From Datnioides undecimradiatus (Eukaryota > Chordata > Actinopteri > Lobotiformes > Datnioididae), in contig WARS01000033.1 in NCBI GenBank assembly GCA_008933995.1, positions 3,655,813 to 3,719,812 on the forward strand: DNA of 64,000 nt, given 5' to 3'. The stretch's first letter is position 1. The number at the start of each line of letters is the position of its first letter. The position numbers and the translations under genes were made by a program. This document shows, piece by piece, positions 22,157 through 30,600 of the stretch. The notes under the pieces were generated by a model. It searched no databases and was not told the DNA's origin. It saw nothing but the letters and a program-made list of their open reading frames with translations.

Positions 22157-23913
22157 CATGAGCCTGCTTGCATGCATGTTTCGCTTAATTTGAGGAAAAT
22201 CTTGCATAGTTCCTCTCGTCTTGTAGATAAACTTTGCTTTAGCTGTTTGTATCTCAACAGCCAGGAGGGACTAACAAACACGAGCCGTATGAAACTGTAA
22301 AAACACGAGAGACAGGAAGACAAATAAAAGGCCAACGCCGCCATGAACCGACTCTTTAAACACCAGCTGACAAAGATCTCCACGTGTCGTCTGTTTTCAG
22401 AGGGACCGTCCGGAGTCTGGAGACACACCGCACATGCTACAGAGGAGCAGGAGAGATCTCTGGGCTTGACGGGAGTTTTGGGACTAAACTGTTGCCTGGG
22501 TGAACTTCCTGCAGCAGTGTTGCAGAGACCGCCTCACAGTGACATCATCAGGGTCAGAGCTGGAACTATAGCTTCGCTGTTTGCATATCAGCAGGTATCA
22601 GGAATGATTAAGATGATACTGATGTGTCAGCGATACACAAAATATCGTCGGAGCGATGAATCCTCTGGGACTGTGGTTGAACAATCATTTCTGGCCCTAG
22701 TGTGGATGCTAATTAAACATGCAACGAGTTTGTAAAATCATCAAGTGATGCCAATTTTATTTATATTCCCCAAAATTACAACTCTCTAATTTGTCTCTGA
22801 AGGGCAAAATGCTCACTGTTGAGGTCCGTCAGAGGCAAACTCAACTGTTGTCATTCTGCCAACATGGCGGTGTAACCCCTGTGACCATGACAGGCCCGCG
22901 TTCAGAGAGAACGGTTGGTAAAATAACATTCTTGCATGGTCTCTAACAGCCGTAACCGCCTCCTGCTGCATTCCAGGCCTGAAGTGATCCCTGTACACGG
23001 ATTTGACATGTTATCAAGCATCGGGCAGAGAGAGGCGGGTTACAGTGGGGGAGTTGGTGGGCTATGAGAGACCCTCTGTTGCCTAGCCTGGGGATATGTT
23101 TGGGGTCAGGGAATACACAGCCGTGCAAGCAAACACACAGTCAAGAAAGAGGTTTGTACGCTTGCTGCAGAAGAAACACATCAAGACGAACATGGCGTGA
23201 GAACGTCACAACGCTACCCCCCCTCCCCCGTACCTGATTCCAGGTGTCTGGTTCTGGAGGTGCTCCTGCCAGCGCTGGTGATGGTGGTGATGGAGACAGA
23301 GGGGCGAGGATGGGTGAGGGGGGTGAGGGTGAGAGTATGTGCAGGCAGAGAGGCAGCATGGGCAAGATGAAGCGGCCCCGGGGTGGGGGACGGTGCCGGG
23401 CCCTGGGCTTGTGCCTGGACTCTGGAAGAGAGGGCAATCCTGCTGTCCACAGGGGCAGCACAGGGTGGAGTGGAAGTGACAGTGCTGGCAGCAGAGCGGC
23501 GGGGGCTGCAGAGGAGTGGAGGGAGAGGACGGGGAGAGGGCAGAGGGAAGGTGGCGCTTGGCCAGCCTCTGGGAGTCTATGACGGCGGGGGAGGATGAGG
23601 GGGTTGAGGACGGGGGAAGGTTCCTCAGGGAGCCGTTCTGTTTGACCACACCGCCATTTTGGCTCGGCCTGTTCTGTCTCTGGACGACGTGCGATCTCTG
23701 CTGCTGCTGAACTTTACACGCTGCGTCCTTCACCGGCACGTCTTCATCCCCATCAGCTGCGGGGCAGTCACCACTAGGGGCAGCTGCAAGAGGGTCCTGG
23801 CCGTTGCTGACTGGCGTGCTGGTGTTTGAAGGGGCACTTCCATTGGCACTCAGAGGATGGTGCCCTCCGTTGCTGAGGGCCAGAGGGTCACCGCTGGCAT
23901 CGCTCAGGGCCAT
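2254..23913 (-). CDS. disp1: Dispatched homolog 1, full coding span (9 coding exons)
   Basis: Complete coding sequence read on the minus strand as join of 23913-23234, 10143-10114, 9403-9280, 8751-8624, 6769-6675, 6510-6413, 6274-4685, 4461-4198 and 4044-2254. It totals 4800 nt, giving 1599 residues. Known role of the family: an RND/Patched-like transporter in the plasma membrane of Hedgehog-producing cells that releases cholesterol-modified Hedgehog. Seen: cytosolic N-tail (1-245), TM1 (about 246-268), extracellular loop 1 with a furin-type RDKR (334-337), sterol-sensing region (about 562-720) with GxxxDD at 624-629, TM7 (about 774-795), extracellular loop 2 to about 1040, TM8-12 (about 1040-1186) with GxxxD ending at D1108, and a 413-residue cytosolic tail. 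Every junction is GT-AG with matching phase. Length is close to human DISP1 (about 1520 residues), with the extra residues in the tails. The alternatives DISP2 and DISP3 fit poorly, because motifs such as GFEPRG and [10 protein letters not shown] and the N- and C-tail landmarks match DISP1. Confidence 0.96.
4198..4461 (-). CDS. disp1: disp1 coding exon 8 (extracellular loop 2)
   Basis: 264 nt, residues 916-1003, phase 0 at both ends, acceptor TTGCAACAG|TGGATG and donor CGTGAG|GTAATT. It reads W-M-E-N-Q-D-C through [15 protein letters not shown] to Y-R-E, matching human DISP1 closely. Flanking introns are short (223 and 153 bp). Confidence 0.95.
4685..6274 (-). CDS. disp1: disp1 coding exon 7 (loop 1 end, sterol-sensing domain, TM2-TM7)
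   Basis: 1590 nt, residues 386-915, phase 0 at both ends, acceptor TTTTCAG|GTGCG and donor AAACAG|GTCAGT. It first encodes the Cys-rich end of loop 1 with several N-glycosylation sequons (N-R-S, N-G-T, N-S-S). Next comes the sterol-sensing region (about 562-720) with G-I-G-A-D-D at 624-629 in TM4, the proton- or cation-coupling acidic pair of RND-type transporters. TM7 lies at about 774-795, followed by the first half of extracellular loop 2. This is the most conserved part of the protein. Confidence 0.97.
6413..6510 (-). CDS. disp1: disp1 coding exon 6 (extracellular loop 1)
   Basis: 98 nt with acceptor CTATGCAG|GCGAC and donor ACAAGG|GTATGT. It encodes residues 353-385 with the motifs Y-S-R-L-V-F-T-S and [10 protein letters not shown], matching human DISP1. 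Phase 1 in, phase 0 out. Confidence 0.94.
6675..6769 (-). CDS. disp1: disp1 coding exon 5 (furin-site exon)
   Basis: 95 nt with acceptor TTTGTAG|TCACC and donor TTCCAG|GTAAGA. It completes Asn321 and runs to the first base of codon 353. It carries D-H-F-E-R-D-K-R-Q, where R334-D-K-R337 is a furin-type R-x-K-R site at the position where mammalian DISP1 is known to be cleaved, then F-F-C-D-V-P. Phase 2 in, phase 1 out. Confidence 0.93.
6770..8623 (-). other. disp1: disp1 intron 4 (1,854 bp)
   Basis: Intron between exons 4 and 5. It contains a short AT-rich triplet run near 7315-7340 and three tandem copies of an A-rich octamer (about 8466-8495). No exon or RNA gene was seen. Confidence 0.85.
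8624..8751 (-). CDS. disp1: disp1 coding exon 4 (extracellular loop 1)
   Basis: 128 nt with acceptor CCAAAG|GGTTTT and donor AAAAA|GTACTT. It encodes residues 279-320 plus two bases of 321: [11 protein letters not shown] followed by a segment almost identical to human DISP1, through Y-A-D-E-Q-A-K. It is the start of the large first extracellular loop. The donor after a run of five A is slightly weak but is the only one that keeps phase with exon 5. Confidence 0.94.
9280..9403 (-). CDS. disp1: disp1 coding exon 3 (TM1)
   Basis: 124 nt with acceptor TTGCAG|CTACGCC and donor CTGCTG|GTGAGA. It encodes residues 237-278, beginning [10 protein letters not shown], followed by a hydrophobic stretch rich in Val, Leu and Ile (about 246-268) that is the first membrane span. 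It ends in [12 protein letters not shown], which is nearly invariant in DISP1 proteins. Phase 2 in, phase 0 out. Confidence 0.95.
9404..10113 (-). other. disp1: disp1 intron 2 (710 bp) with long (CU)n tract
   Basis: Intron downstream of the 30-nt microexon. Its main feature is a 48-nt (GA)n array on the plus strand, read as (CU)n in disp1 pre-mRNA. The rest is unremarkable. Confidence 0.85.
9916..9963. repeat. (GA)n microsatellite, (CU)n in disp1 RNA
   Basis: 48 nt of uninterrupted GA dinucleotides on the plus strand in disp1 intron 2, starting about 150 nt downstream of the microexon donor. CU-repeat RNA is a known binding target of polypyrimidine-tract-binding proteins. Confidence 0.97.
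10114..10143 (-). CDS. disp1: disp1 coding exon 2, 30-nt microexon
   Basis: A 30-nt exon between TTTTTCAG| and |GTAAGA. It completes Ser227, encodes Pro-Ala-Arg-Pro-Phe-Arg-Phe-Pro-Lys, and leaves AG for Ser237. It matches the membrane-proximal R-P-x-x-P-K-S-Y segment of human DISP1 just before TM1. Both boundaries are phase 2, so skipping would keep the frame and remove ten residues. A long pyrimidine tract sits upstream of the acceptor. A (CU)n array, (GA)n on the plus strand, begins about 150 nt downstream of the donor. Confidence 0.9.
10664..10682. repeat. (CA)n microsatellite, (UG)n in disp1 RNA
   Basis: Short CA array on the plus strand in disp1 intron 1, about 520 nt upstream of the microexon in transcript order. 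It is the only array in this intron in this orientation. Confidence 0.95.
11050..11230. promoter_or_regulatory. candidate intronic regulatory element
   Basis: Repeat-free stretch in disp1 intron 1 with homeodomain-like cores (ATAATTAG, GGTAATGG) and a Hox/Cdx-like TTTATGCC, and no long reading frame. It looks like conserved non-coding DNA, but conservation was not tested. Confidence 0.25.
12464..12494. repeat. (GT)n microsatellite
   Basis: About 31 nt of alternating GT on the plus strand in disp1 intron 1. Confidence 0.97.
13440..13640. promoter_or_regulatory. candidate intronic regulatory element with three ATTAG cores
   Basis: GC-rich, repeat-free stretch with CAATTAGTG, TGATTAGTG and CAATTAGAG within 80 bp plus a CRE-like TGACATCA. 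Clustered homeodomain cores in high-complexity DNA inside a large first intron suggest an enhancer. This is an inference from motifs only. Confidence 0.3.
15029..15069. repeat. (GT)n microsatellite
   Basis: About 41 nt of alternating TG on the plus strand in disp1 intron 1. Confidence 0.97.
15486..15567. repeat. (GT)n microsatellite, longest in the window
   Basis: About 82 nt of GT repeat with one TTT interruption near the 3' end, in disp1 intron 1. It makes spurious Cys-Val and His-Thr open frames on the two strands. Confidence 0.98.
16493..16520. repeat. (GT)n microsatellite
   Basis: About 28 nt of alternating TG on the plus strand in disp1 intron 1. Confidence 0.96.
17780..17905. promoter_or_regulatory. 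candidate enhancer with paired TCF/LEF motifs
   Basis: Two exact CTTTGATC motifs (17843-17850 and 17874-17881) lie in the same orientation 31 bp apart, in high-complexity DNA of disp1 intron 1. CTTTGATC matches the TCF/LEF core used by Wnt signalling. A third copy occurs at 20653-20660. Confidence 0.3.
19049..19109. repeat. (GT)n microsatellite
   Basis: About 61 nt of uninterrupted GT on the plus strand in disp1 intron 1. Confidence 0.98.
20540..20740. promoter_or_regulatory. candidate intronic regulatory element
   Basis: High-complexity, repeat-free stretch in disp1 intron 1 carrying CTTTGATC (20653-20660), a TTTATTTGG and a GGATTAATG homeodomain-like core. Conservation was not tested. Confidence 0.22.
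20833..20859. repeat. (GT)n microsatellite, followed by short (GA)n
   Basis: About 27 nt of GT passing directly into GAGAGAGAG on the plus strand, in disp1 intron 1. Confidence 0.95.
21027..21055. repeat. (GT)n microsatellite
   Basis: About 29 nt of alternating TG on the plus strand in disp1 intron 1. Confidence 0.96.
21266..21295 (+). repeat. G-rich octamer tandem repeat, G-quadruplex motif
   Basis: Four G runs (six, four, four and four G) separated by identical AGCT spacers on the plus strand in disp1 intron 1. It is a perfect G4 consensus with 4-nt loops and a short GGGGAGCT tandem array. In disp1 RNA the C-rich complement is transcribed, so the quadruplex could form only in the non-template DNA strand or in an antisense RNA. 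Confidence 0.9.
21437..21560. repeat. purine-rich low-complexity tract
   Basis: Over 120 nt dominated by A and G on the plus strand. It lies about 140 nt from the G4 motif and 180 nt before another G-rich block (21738-21759). It reads as polypyrimidine on the disp1 strand. Confidence 0.7.
22124..22153. repeat. (GT)n microsatellite
   Basis: About 30 nt of alternating TG on the plus strand in disp1 intron 1. Confidence 0.96.
23234..23913 (-). CDS. disp1: disp1 coding exon 1 (start codon, N-terminal cytosolic tail)
   Basis: Encodes residues 1-226 plus two bases of codon 227 (680 nt, phase 2 at the donor, ATCAG|GTACGG). The start ATG is in strong Kozak context (GGACC before, G after). It aligns with the N-terminus of vertebrate DISP1, where a short MA-S start is followed by an LSN motif. 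The segment is low in complexity: Ser/Pro-rich, with a Gln run near 69-72. A cluster of Cys and His lies at 141-191 and a five-His run at 208-212. The frame stays open past the donor into the intron, but the next residues do not resemble DISP1, so the donor is preferred. The length of this tail differs between species. Confidence 0.92.
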
Positions 23914-23931
23914 GGTCCTCTCCCAGGGGGC
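23914..23931 (-). other. disp1: disp1 5' UTR part of exon 1, behind a splice acceptor
   Basis: Immediately upstream of the ATG on the minus strand, CCTTTCCAG|GCCCCC is a good 3' splice site. It leaves 18 nt of leader in this exon, so at least one non-coding leader exon lies upstream (to the right in the window). This is inferred from sequence only. Confidence 0.6.
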
Positions 23932-24056
23932 CTGGAAAGGACACTGTCACTCCTCTGAGAGACGAAACGACAGCAGACAGAGAGAGAAAGAAGTTCAGGC
24001 TCTGGTTAGACAAACAAAACACGCTCTACAGGTGATAACACAGCTCTACAGGCGAC

Positions 24057-24121
24057 AGTCAGCTTAGCTTAGCGTAGACACCAGAGGCAAGGTAAACAGC
24101 TAGCCTGGTTCTGTTCAAAGC
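24057..24121. repeat. fragment of a dispersed fish repeat
   Basis: A GCTTAGCTTAGCGTAGAC block followed by GTAAACAGCTAGCCTGG and TCTGTTCAAAG. I recognise this string from a very common acanthomorph interspersed element. Only about 65 bp remain and no termini are visible. Class not assigned. Confidence 0.55.
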
Positions 24122-26399
24122 ACAATCGCTTCTTTTTTGTTTAAGCGATGCAGAACCAGTTTTGTGGTTTGTATGTGGAGTCGTGAGCTGGATTGGTTCT
24201 TGGCCCAGAGCCGCAACTGGAGTCTTGTTGTCCCCGTGCAGTTACCAGGAAACAGCAAAGACACCAGGACGAGAAACAGTCCACAAATGAACACAAATGT
24301 TTTGTTTTTACATGATCTTTATGTATTTTTTATTTAAGGGACCTGATATTAATCATCTCATCTATTTCCCACACAGAAAGCAGCTAAGAACGTCTCCTTA
24401 GCTGCTACAATATTCATCTTTCCAAATTTGATAATACATGATCCATGTTTTCAGCCCTGCATGTGTTACTTGTCAGGAACAGAACAAATCATCACTGATC
24501 CTGTTCCCACAGAGTTGGACAGGGCACTGAGAGGAGGACTGGACAGCGTCCAGGTAAAATGTTGCTAAGATGCTGTGTGCGTGTGTGATCTGTTCATCTG
24601 GTATCTAAGCAAAATAAACAACCCAGGTTCAATTGAATACAGCGGGGATCTCTGTCTTTTGGGGGGGGGGGGTTTTAGACCGGACAGTCTCGTAAAAACC
24701 TCCCAGACAGCGAGGCCTCAGTAACTCCATTCAGAATGAGCGGCACCAAGTGAGGGAGAAGTAAAAAAAAACATATATATATGCAGTTGTTTTGCAAAGC
24801 GAGGAAGCACACTAATGACATTGCACACGGAACAACAAGCTGCCGACGTCATTTCTCGAAAGCAGCATTTCGGCTGTGCCTCGTCAGCACAGAAATGAGT
24901 GCTTGTTTGATGTGCAAGGGCCACTTGACACGGCCCGGAATGCGCCGTCTGCGATGTGATGCAGCTCGCAAACCAAGCTCGACGGAGGTGCGCCAGCAAA
25001 GATCAATTTTTCCCTTTGCGCCTGTTTAAAACTCGAAGAGCGGGGTAAATTATATCCACAGCAGATAAAAACAAAACAAAATAACTTCTCTGCAGCTTTG
25101 AATTCAGATTTTTTGACCTGTGCATTGGGTTTAGAGGCGTCACAAATAAGAGGTCGGGCAACGATTGAAGCATAACTGAAAGCTAATGCTGATCCTGCAG
25201 GAAATATGCCAAGGCTGTCTTGCAAAACACAGAAAAACAAAACAGACGCCTGGCCAATGAAGTTAGATAGGGAGTTGAGTTTTTTTTTTGGATGATAAAC
25301 TGAATCACCACTGACACATTTGACTAACTGAGCTAATTTATTACTAATGAATTAATCATCTTACTGGAGTCTCAACAGTCACATCAAACAGGGGCCGTTC
25401 CAGATCGATATGATTTACGGAGCGTGAATGAGACACGGCATAAATCAGTGTTTGTATAGATTACAAAGCGTGAGACGCTCCTGCATTAGGAGGCAGAGAG
25501 AGAGAGAGAAAAAAAAAACATGGCTCCAACAGTGTGAGAAAAAACAGACTGTTCATGTTATGATACAGTTTCAGCCCCTATACGTGCTCCGGGCTCAAAT
25601 TGCAACACACTCAGTGGGGGCCGCGATGTGAAAGTGTGATTGCGCGGCTTTGTGTCTTGATATGCTTGACACGCTTCAAATGCGGGTGAGCTGCATTTCG
25701 CAGGTGATGCAGGGCCGCGCTGCTGGAACACTGCCCAAACTGCGGCCAGACACGGTGGAGAGAAAGCTGACGGCAGCCGGGATGAGCTGATGGAACTGTA
25801 ATGCTTTGGTTAAGTGTTCTTTAAGTTCAAGTTCAAGTTCTTTAAGACTCTGAAACGATGGATTTGCAAGAAAACGCTGAATGACGCAGCTTAGTCCACA
25901 TCAGTTTATCATTACGGAATTAATAATAATGTATTTGATGACAGTTATTCCTACACTCACTATAAATGAAGATTAAAAGGCCCTAAAGACTAAAACTGGG
26001 GATGGAGAAGAGCGCCAGCTGGAATTAAACCAGCAAAAGTTGTAGCAATGTCCATCCAATATGCGGCGTGACCAATAAATAAATATATACATTTAATGAG
26101 AAAAAAAGAGCTTTTTGCAATTTTGGTTATACTGCCAACTCAAAGCAGACCAGGTTGTTTAAATGATGCCGGATTTTTTTTTTTCAGCCTGTTTGTGCTC
26201 CGAACAAAATGTCCTGAGAGTGGAGAACAAGAGTAAACACTGTTGTTTGCCTAATAACGGATCTACTCTGGGCAGGACAATCAATAGTGGAGCGAGAAGT
26301 CTTTATTTAAGTCTGCCAAAGGCCAAATGAATCCCTGCTTCAACATCACCGACTGACACGCGGCCAGAAGCACAACATGCGCCAGAGCGTGAGGCCTCA

Positions 26400-26424
26400 G
26401 AGCAGCAGCAGCAGCAGCAGCAGC
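26400..26424. repeat. (AGC)n trinucleotide run
   Basis: About eight AGC units on the plus strand, in non-coding DNA. Confidence 0.9.
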
Positions 26425-27708
26425 CAGCCGGCAGGGTTCACCTCGATCACAACACAGAAGCCGTGGAGCAATAATTAAATCCCATTGTGTTTCTTCACGG
26501 TGTTGATTGTAATCTCACAGTTTGGATTTCAGTTTCGAGTCGCCTGTGAACAGAAGTCTGGATCACAACCACAGCTGCTGCCTGATATTCTTTAGATGTG
26601 TTCAAACTGTTCCTCTTTCTGCCGAGTTGAACTGTTAAATGTCACTCTGGGTTTGCGTCAGCGCGTGTTGCGAACAACTCCTCCCTGGTGCGTGAAGACG
26701 GAGCCGGGGCTGCTGTATCTGTGATGTCATCAGGAGATAAGACCCCGAGCTGGAGGCTGATGACGGTGAATGTGTTTGAGATGCTGTGGACCCAAACTGA
26801 CTACTGTGGCGCTTCAATAACCCGGCCGTATCCAGGGACACGTGATTCCTCTGGACTGTCGCGGCGCCAGCTCAGAGCATCTGAAGCAACTTTCTATATA
26901 AACTGTAAAGTCGTTTTTAAAGCATGAGCTGACTGCAGATTAGTGATTTGGTTGAGCTGGAATAAAAGTTCTGTGTGGATTATGCAGTGATGTGAGTACG
27001 CGAAGGTCCTCAGAGTGCTGCTCTCATAAATGAATAACGTTATTAAAGAACAGACTGCAGTCCCATATTCTTTATATCGGTGCATATCAGGAACACATTC
27101 ACTGAGACTGATGTGATGCTGATATGTCTTAAGTAGGTAATGTATATCTGTCAGCCTATACACGCACACACAGGTTTTCATTTCACCCATGCCGTGACCC
27201 CGGAAAAATGTTTTGCCACATAATAGATGTGCAAGCAGAGCGATACATCACACTGACCCTTTTCTCTCTCTCCCCACACCCACCTCCCGTCCAGCACTGA
27301 GCGAAAGACACGCGGCGCATGTGACCAATGCGCTCTGTGACACCTCAGCATGAGTGAGAGGTGAAACATGAGCATGACAGCCCCGTGGGGGTCAGGGGTA
27401 GCTGGGAGGATGGGGCTGAGAGGAGGCGGGGTGGTGGTGGTGGGGGGGAATAACTGGGGAGCCTGAGGAGCTCAGAATAGCAGAGTACTGAGGGAAGCCC
27501 AGATGAAGTCATTAGTCTGGATCCCACAGCTGTCAAGAGCACTGCGATGACTTCAAGAAGCAGGAAGCAAATGCCAAAGTTTCACTGAGATCCAACAAGA
27601 AGTACACAGAGAAAGTAGTGTCATGTGCAACAAAACGGGTTTTCTGTTTGTGTCTGAAGGAATTTCACTTCAGCTTCATGTGTGTGCGCAGGGAATTGTG
27701 TTTGTTTG

Positions 27709-27726
27709 TGTGTGTGTGTGTGTGTG
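27709..27726. repeat. short (GT)n array
   Basis: GT array of about 18 nt ending in a GC-alternating purine-pyrimidine stretch (GCGCGCGTGTGCGC), which is Z-DNA-prone. Confidence 0.85.
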
Positions 27727-28664
27727 CGCGCGTGTGCGCACCGGAGCATTGACGGGCAGGTGAGACATCTAGGGCAGACACTAGCAGGGTCTTGTGTCTC
27801 TCTTCAGAGTAAAAGCTGACCCCAAGCCGCACCGTGAAGCGCAGGAGCTGCGGCCCGAGAGACCGCCCTTCCGTCTGTTCACGGAGGAAATCTAGCTGGT
27901 GTTCTTGATCAAAGAGACGCCAGAATAACTGATTTAGAGAACATTAGCGTCATAGTGAGCGCAGCCTGGTAGTGATTAGGTGCAGCAGAAAGGAAGACGG
28001 TAATGCTGGTGACAAAGTCAGGGATAAAGAAGGGAGGGCATTAAATAGTGGAACTGAGATTTCCTCCTGCCTTCTGATGCAAAACTGATTTCCTTAAATG
28101 TATTACAGCTGGCTTGTTGGACTTTAAAACTGCAGAAATGAACCTGTAGAAATACTTTAAAGAAGAAGGGAAGGGGAAGTTTGTATGTTTCTAACATGGA
28201 TTAACATGATAATTGCCGCACACTGAGTCTCGGTTACGCTACAAGTACAGTTGCTCTGACTGGCTTTGAACTTTTATTAACAGGAAAGCGTGAAATCAGG
28301 TGGCCTTGAATCCTAAACAATCGCTCCCACTTCAACCAAAAAGGTCAAACTCTGTCTAGACTTCCATGAGACGATAAAGTGTCATTTCCCCGCTCGTTTT
28401 CACAATAAAACCTGCAGCTTTAAGAGATTACTCGTGCCGGCGAGGACAGTCAGTCTCAAACACCGGGTGTCCTTGGTGAGGGGACTTTAAATAAGCAAGA
28501 AAACCAACGGGGTAATGATTCCCAGGGCGAGCGGTTGGGAATAACGCAGGTGATGACGAAGCGCTTCTTCTGCCATCTTTCATGTGAAGTTCATGATTAT
28601 GGGGTGTGAGAGAGATGGAGAGACCTTGGGCGACAGACAGCTACGCAACACAAGGCAAGGCATC

Positions 28665-28780
28665 CTGCATCCCTTTAATTAAAGCTAATAGGCAGTAATT
28701 ACCAGGAATCAGTCAAGAGACGGTTAATAACTACATTGCCTCTAATAATAATTACAGTAATGCTAACATCAACAACAGGG
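28665..28780. promoter_or_regulatory. homeodomain-motif cluster, candidate enhancer
   Basis: Within about 110 bp there is a palindromic CTTTAATTAAAG, then GCTAATAG, CAGTAATTACC, GGTTAATAAC, and CTAATAATAATTACAGTAATG. At least six TAAT cores in high-complexity DNA are more than expected by chance. Position in the presumed leader intron of disp1 suggests a cis-regulatory element. Conservation was not tested. Confidence 0.35.
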
Positions 28781-29979
28781 AGAGTTGTCCTTGCTCGGGA
28801 TTCACGGCTAGATGAGGCCTCAGGGTGCATTTCTGACATGTTTCTGGTTGTCAGGAGAGATTTTGGACATATTTGACTTCTTCAAGGACCTCTCTCCACG
28901 GCTGGGACGTCAAACATACCAATACGACGGTGCTGGCCCAAGGCTAGAGCGCTGAATCTGAAGGTAAATTAGGTGAACGCAGCGAGTCAGTTTGACGCTT
29001 TTTTCACTCCATCAAACCAGGTGTAAAAAGGATAACACAATGGCGAGCGTCGTAGCGAGGTACTGGGCCACCACACGCTGCCGGAACAGCTTCACTGTGC
29101 CAGGGCTCTAATTCTAAATATCTCTGGACAGCCTGATCACATCCTGCACGGACATTCTCACTCGCACGAGGATGACTTGCTCTTCTGTTCAGCCCTACAT
29201 ATCACGCTAACGCACGCGCGTCACCAAATGTGTGCCGCCAACCGGTGTCCGGACCTATTTACTGAAGTCTTTTCCCACAGATCCATATGCACACAGTCTT
29301 CCCAGCACCAATCCTCCCATCTGTGTCCCAACGATGAACCCTCTTTCAAAGTCACTTAGCTCTTTTCCTCTTCTCGTCTTGCTACAGACTCATTGTACCG
29401 TGCAGAGCACCTGTGTGGAAACATCTGCATTCGTTATATTTCCCCACTCGTTTATTCAGAATTTATCATTTTAACTTATCCCCTGTCTATAGGAGATGCT
29501 GCTAATTCATTTAGACATATTGAGAAGGGATGTGATCTACTTTAAAGTCACCTTACCGGTTCAAGTAGAAACTCAGGCTGTTGGCAAAACAGTTAAAAAA
29601 CACAGGAGAGTTAAGACAAAGGGACACAGTCAAAGGTAAAGTTACATTTTAGTTTGGCTGCTTTTTAAAAACTGACATAAGTGGCAGAAGTTATCCCAGG
29701 GCTGGATGATATTCAGAGGGGTGTGATGTGGTCAAATAAGCAGAGGAAAGCTTATGACAGTTATATTAATAAGCTTTCAACAAAAGAGAAACTTCTTTGA
29801 GTCAACTGTGGCCTGATTGCGTTTAGATGTATTAAACCAGTGTTTTACTCTCTTGATTTGTCTCTGAACTGAAATTCTAAAATAGTCACTGCTACTTATC
29901 AATGTGCCGACATGAGTTCTGTAGGAAGAGCTAAGAGAAAAAGCGATGAAGCCGTTTTGACATCAGTCTGCTGCGCTTC

Positions 29980-30600
29980 CAGCCAGACAGACACAGTGAC
30001 GCTCAGCGACGGAGGCGCATGGACCCAGACTGCCCCTGCACACATTAACGCACCCTGCGGCTCAAACTCACCCACTGTCTGGTCTAGAGAGCTCACCAAA
30101 GTGCGGAGACAATGTGCGAGTAGAGCGGCAGACAGCAGCCTGAAGAGCAGTTAGTGTTCACAGTATCCTACCGTGTTGTGTGTCTCCCGGTCTTTGCGTT
30201 TCTACTCGCCGATGTATCCCGCTGCACGCGGCGCTTCGTTAGCCACCGAGAAAAATAACGAGTCCTCCGGTTTTAGTGAGGATATCCGCAGGGCGCTGTT
30301 AAACAAACACGGCCCGAAAAGGCAACAACAAGTCTTGGAGAGAGCGGGCAGTTCCTCATGGGAGTGTGTCCTGCCAGAATGACAAACAAGCCCCGGCTCC
30401 CTGCTCTCTCCGGAGGGACGGAGGCAAGAGGCGGTGGGCTGGGTCTGCCCCGTACAGCACTGATAGGACGGTCACGCTGTCTGTTTTAACCCGCTCGCTG
30501 CCACAACGGCGGCACGCGCCGAGGTAAGCACTCGTGCACGTTAGCACGAGATTTTACAGAACCTCAAAGGCGAAAGGACGCGCGAGGACTGAGGCAATAA
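29980..30600. promoter_or_regulatory. CpG-rich block, candidate disp1 promoter (possibly bidirectional)
   Basis: A hand count gives about 46 CpG in 600 bp at 30001-30600, far above the flanking AT-rich DNA. A plus-strand donor (GAG|GTAAGC) ends at 30523. A minus-strand donor (CAGTGG|GTGAGT) ends at 30072. The block lies about 6 kb upstream of the spliced leader of disp1 exon 1. CpG islands mark vertebrate promoters, so this is the best promoter candidate. A TATA box was not evident. The start site is inferred, not seen. Confidence 0.5.
30072..30500 (-). other. disp1: candidate non-coding first exon of disp1 (5' limit unknown)
   Basis: The donor CAGTGG|GTGAGT at 30072 has a perfect GTGAGT core and sits at the downstream edge of the CpG-rich block on the disp1 strand. 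Splicing to the acceptor at 23931 would remove an intron of 6140 bp and give a complete leader. The upstream limit is a guess from the extent of CpG enrichment. The true first exon could also lie much further right, as mammalian DISP1 has distant leader exons. Confidence 0.35.

Larger units (their letters stand above)
10144..23233 (-). other. disp1: disp1 intron 1 (13,090 bp)
   Basis: The longest intron of the gene. It contains nine dinucleotide arrays, a G-rich tandem array (21266-21295), purine-rich tracts (about 21437-21560), a pyrimidine-rich tract (about 12190-12290), and several repeat-poor stretches with clustered transcription-factor-like motifs listed separately. No coding exon was recognised on either strand. 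Large first introns of developmental genes often hold enhancers, but that is inference here. Confidence 0.8.
23932..30071 (-). other. presumed disp1 leader intron (non-coding)
   Basis: No protein-coding exon recognised. It holds a 12-G run (24661-24672), an (AGC)n run near 26400-26424, a short GT array (27709-27726), a fish repeat fragment at 24057-24121 and a homeodomain-motif cluster near 28665-28780. If the first exon is at 30072 this is an intron of about 6.1 kb, otherwise part of a longer one. Confidence 0.5.

Noticed and set aside
23206-23233. Open frame of exon 1 continuing past the donor
   Set aside because: The extension encodes a Gly-rich stretch unlike DISP1, whereas splicing at 23234 joins in phase to the conserved microexon.
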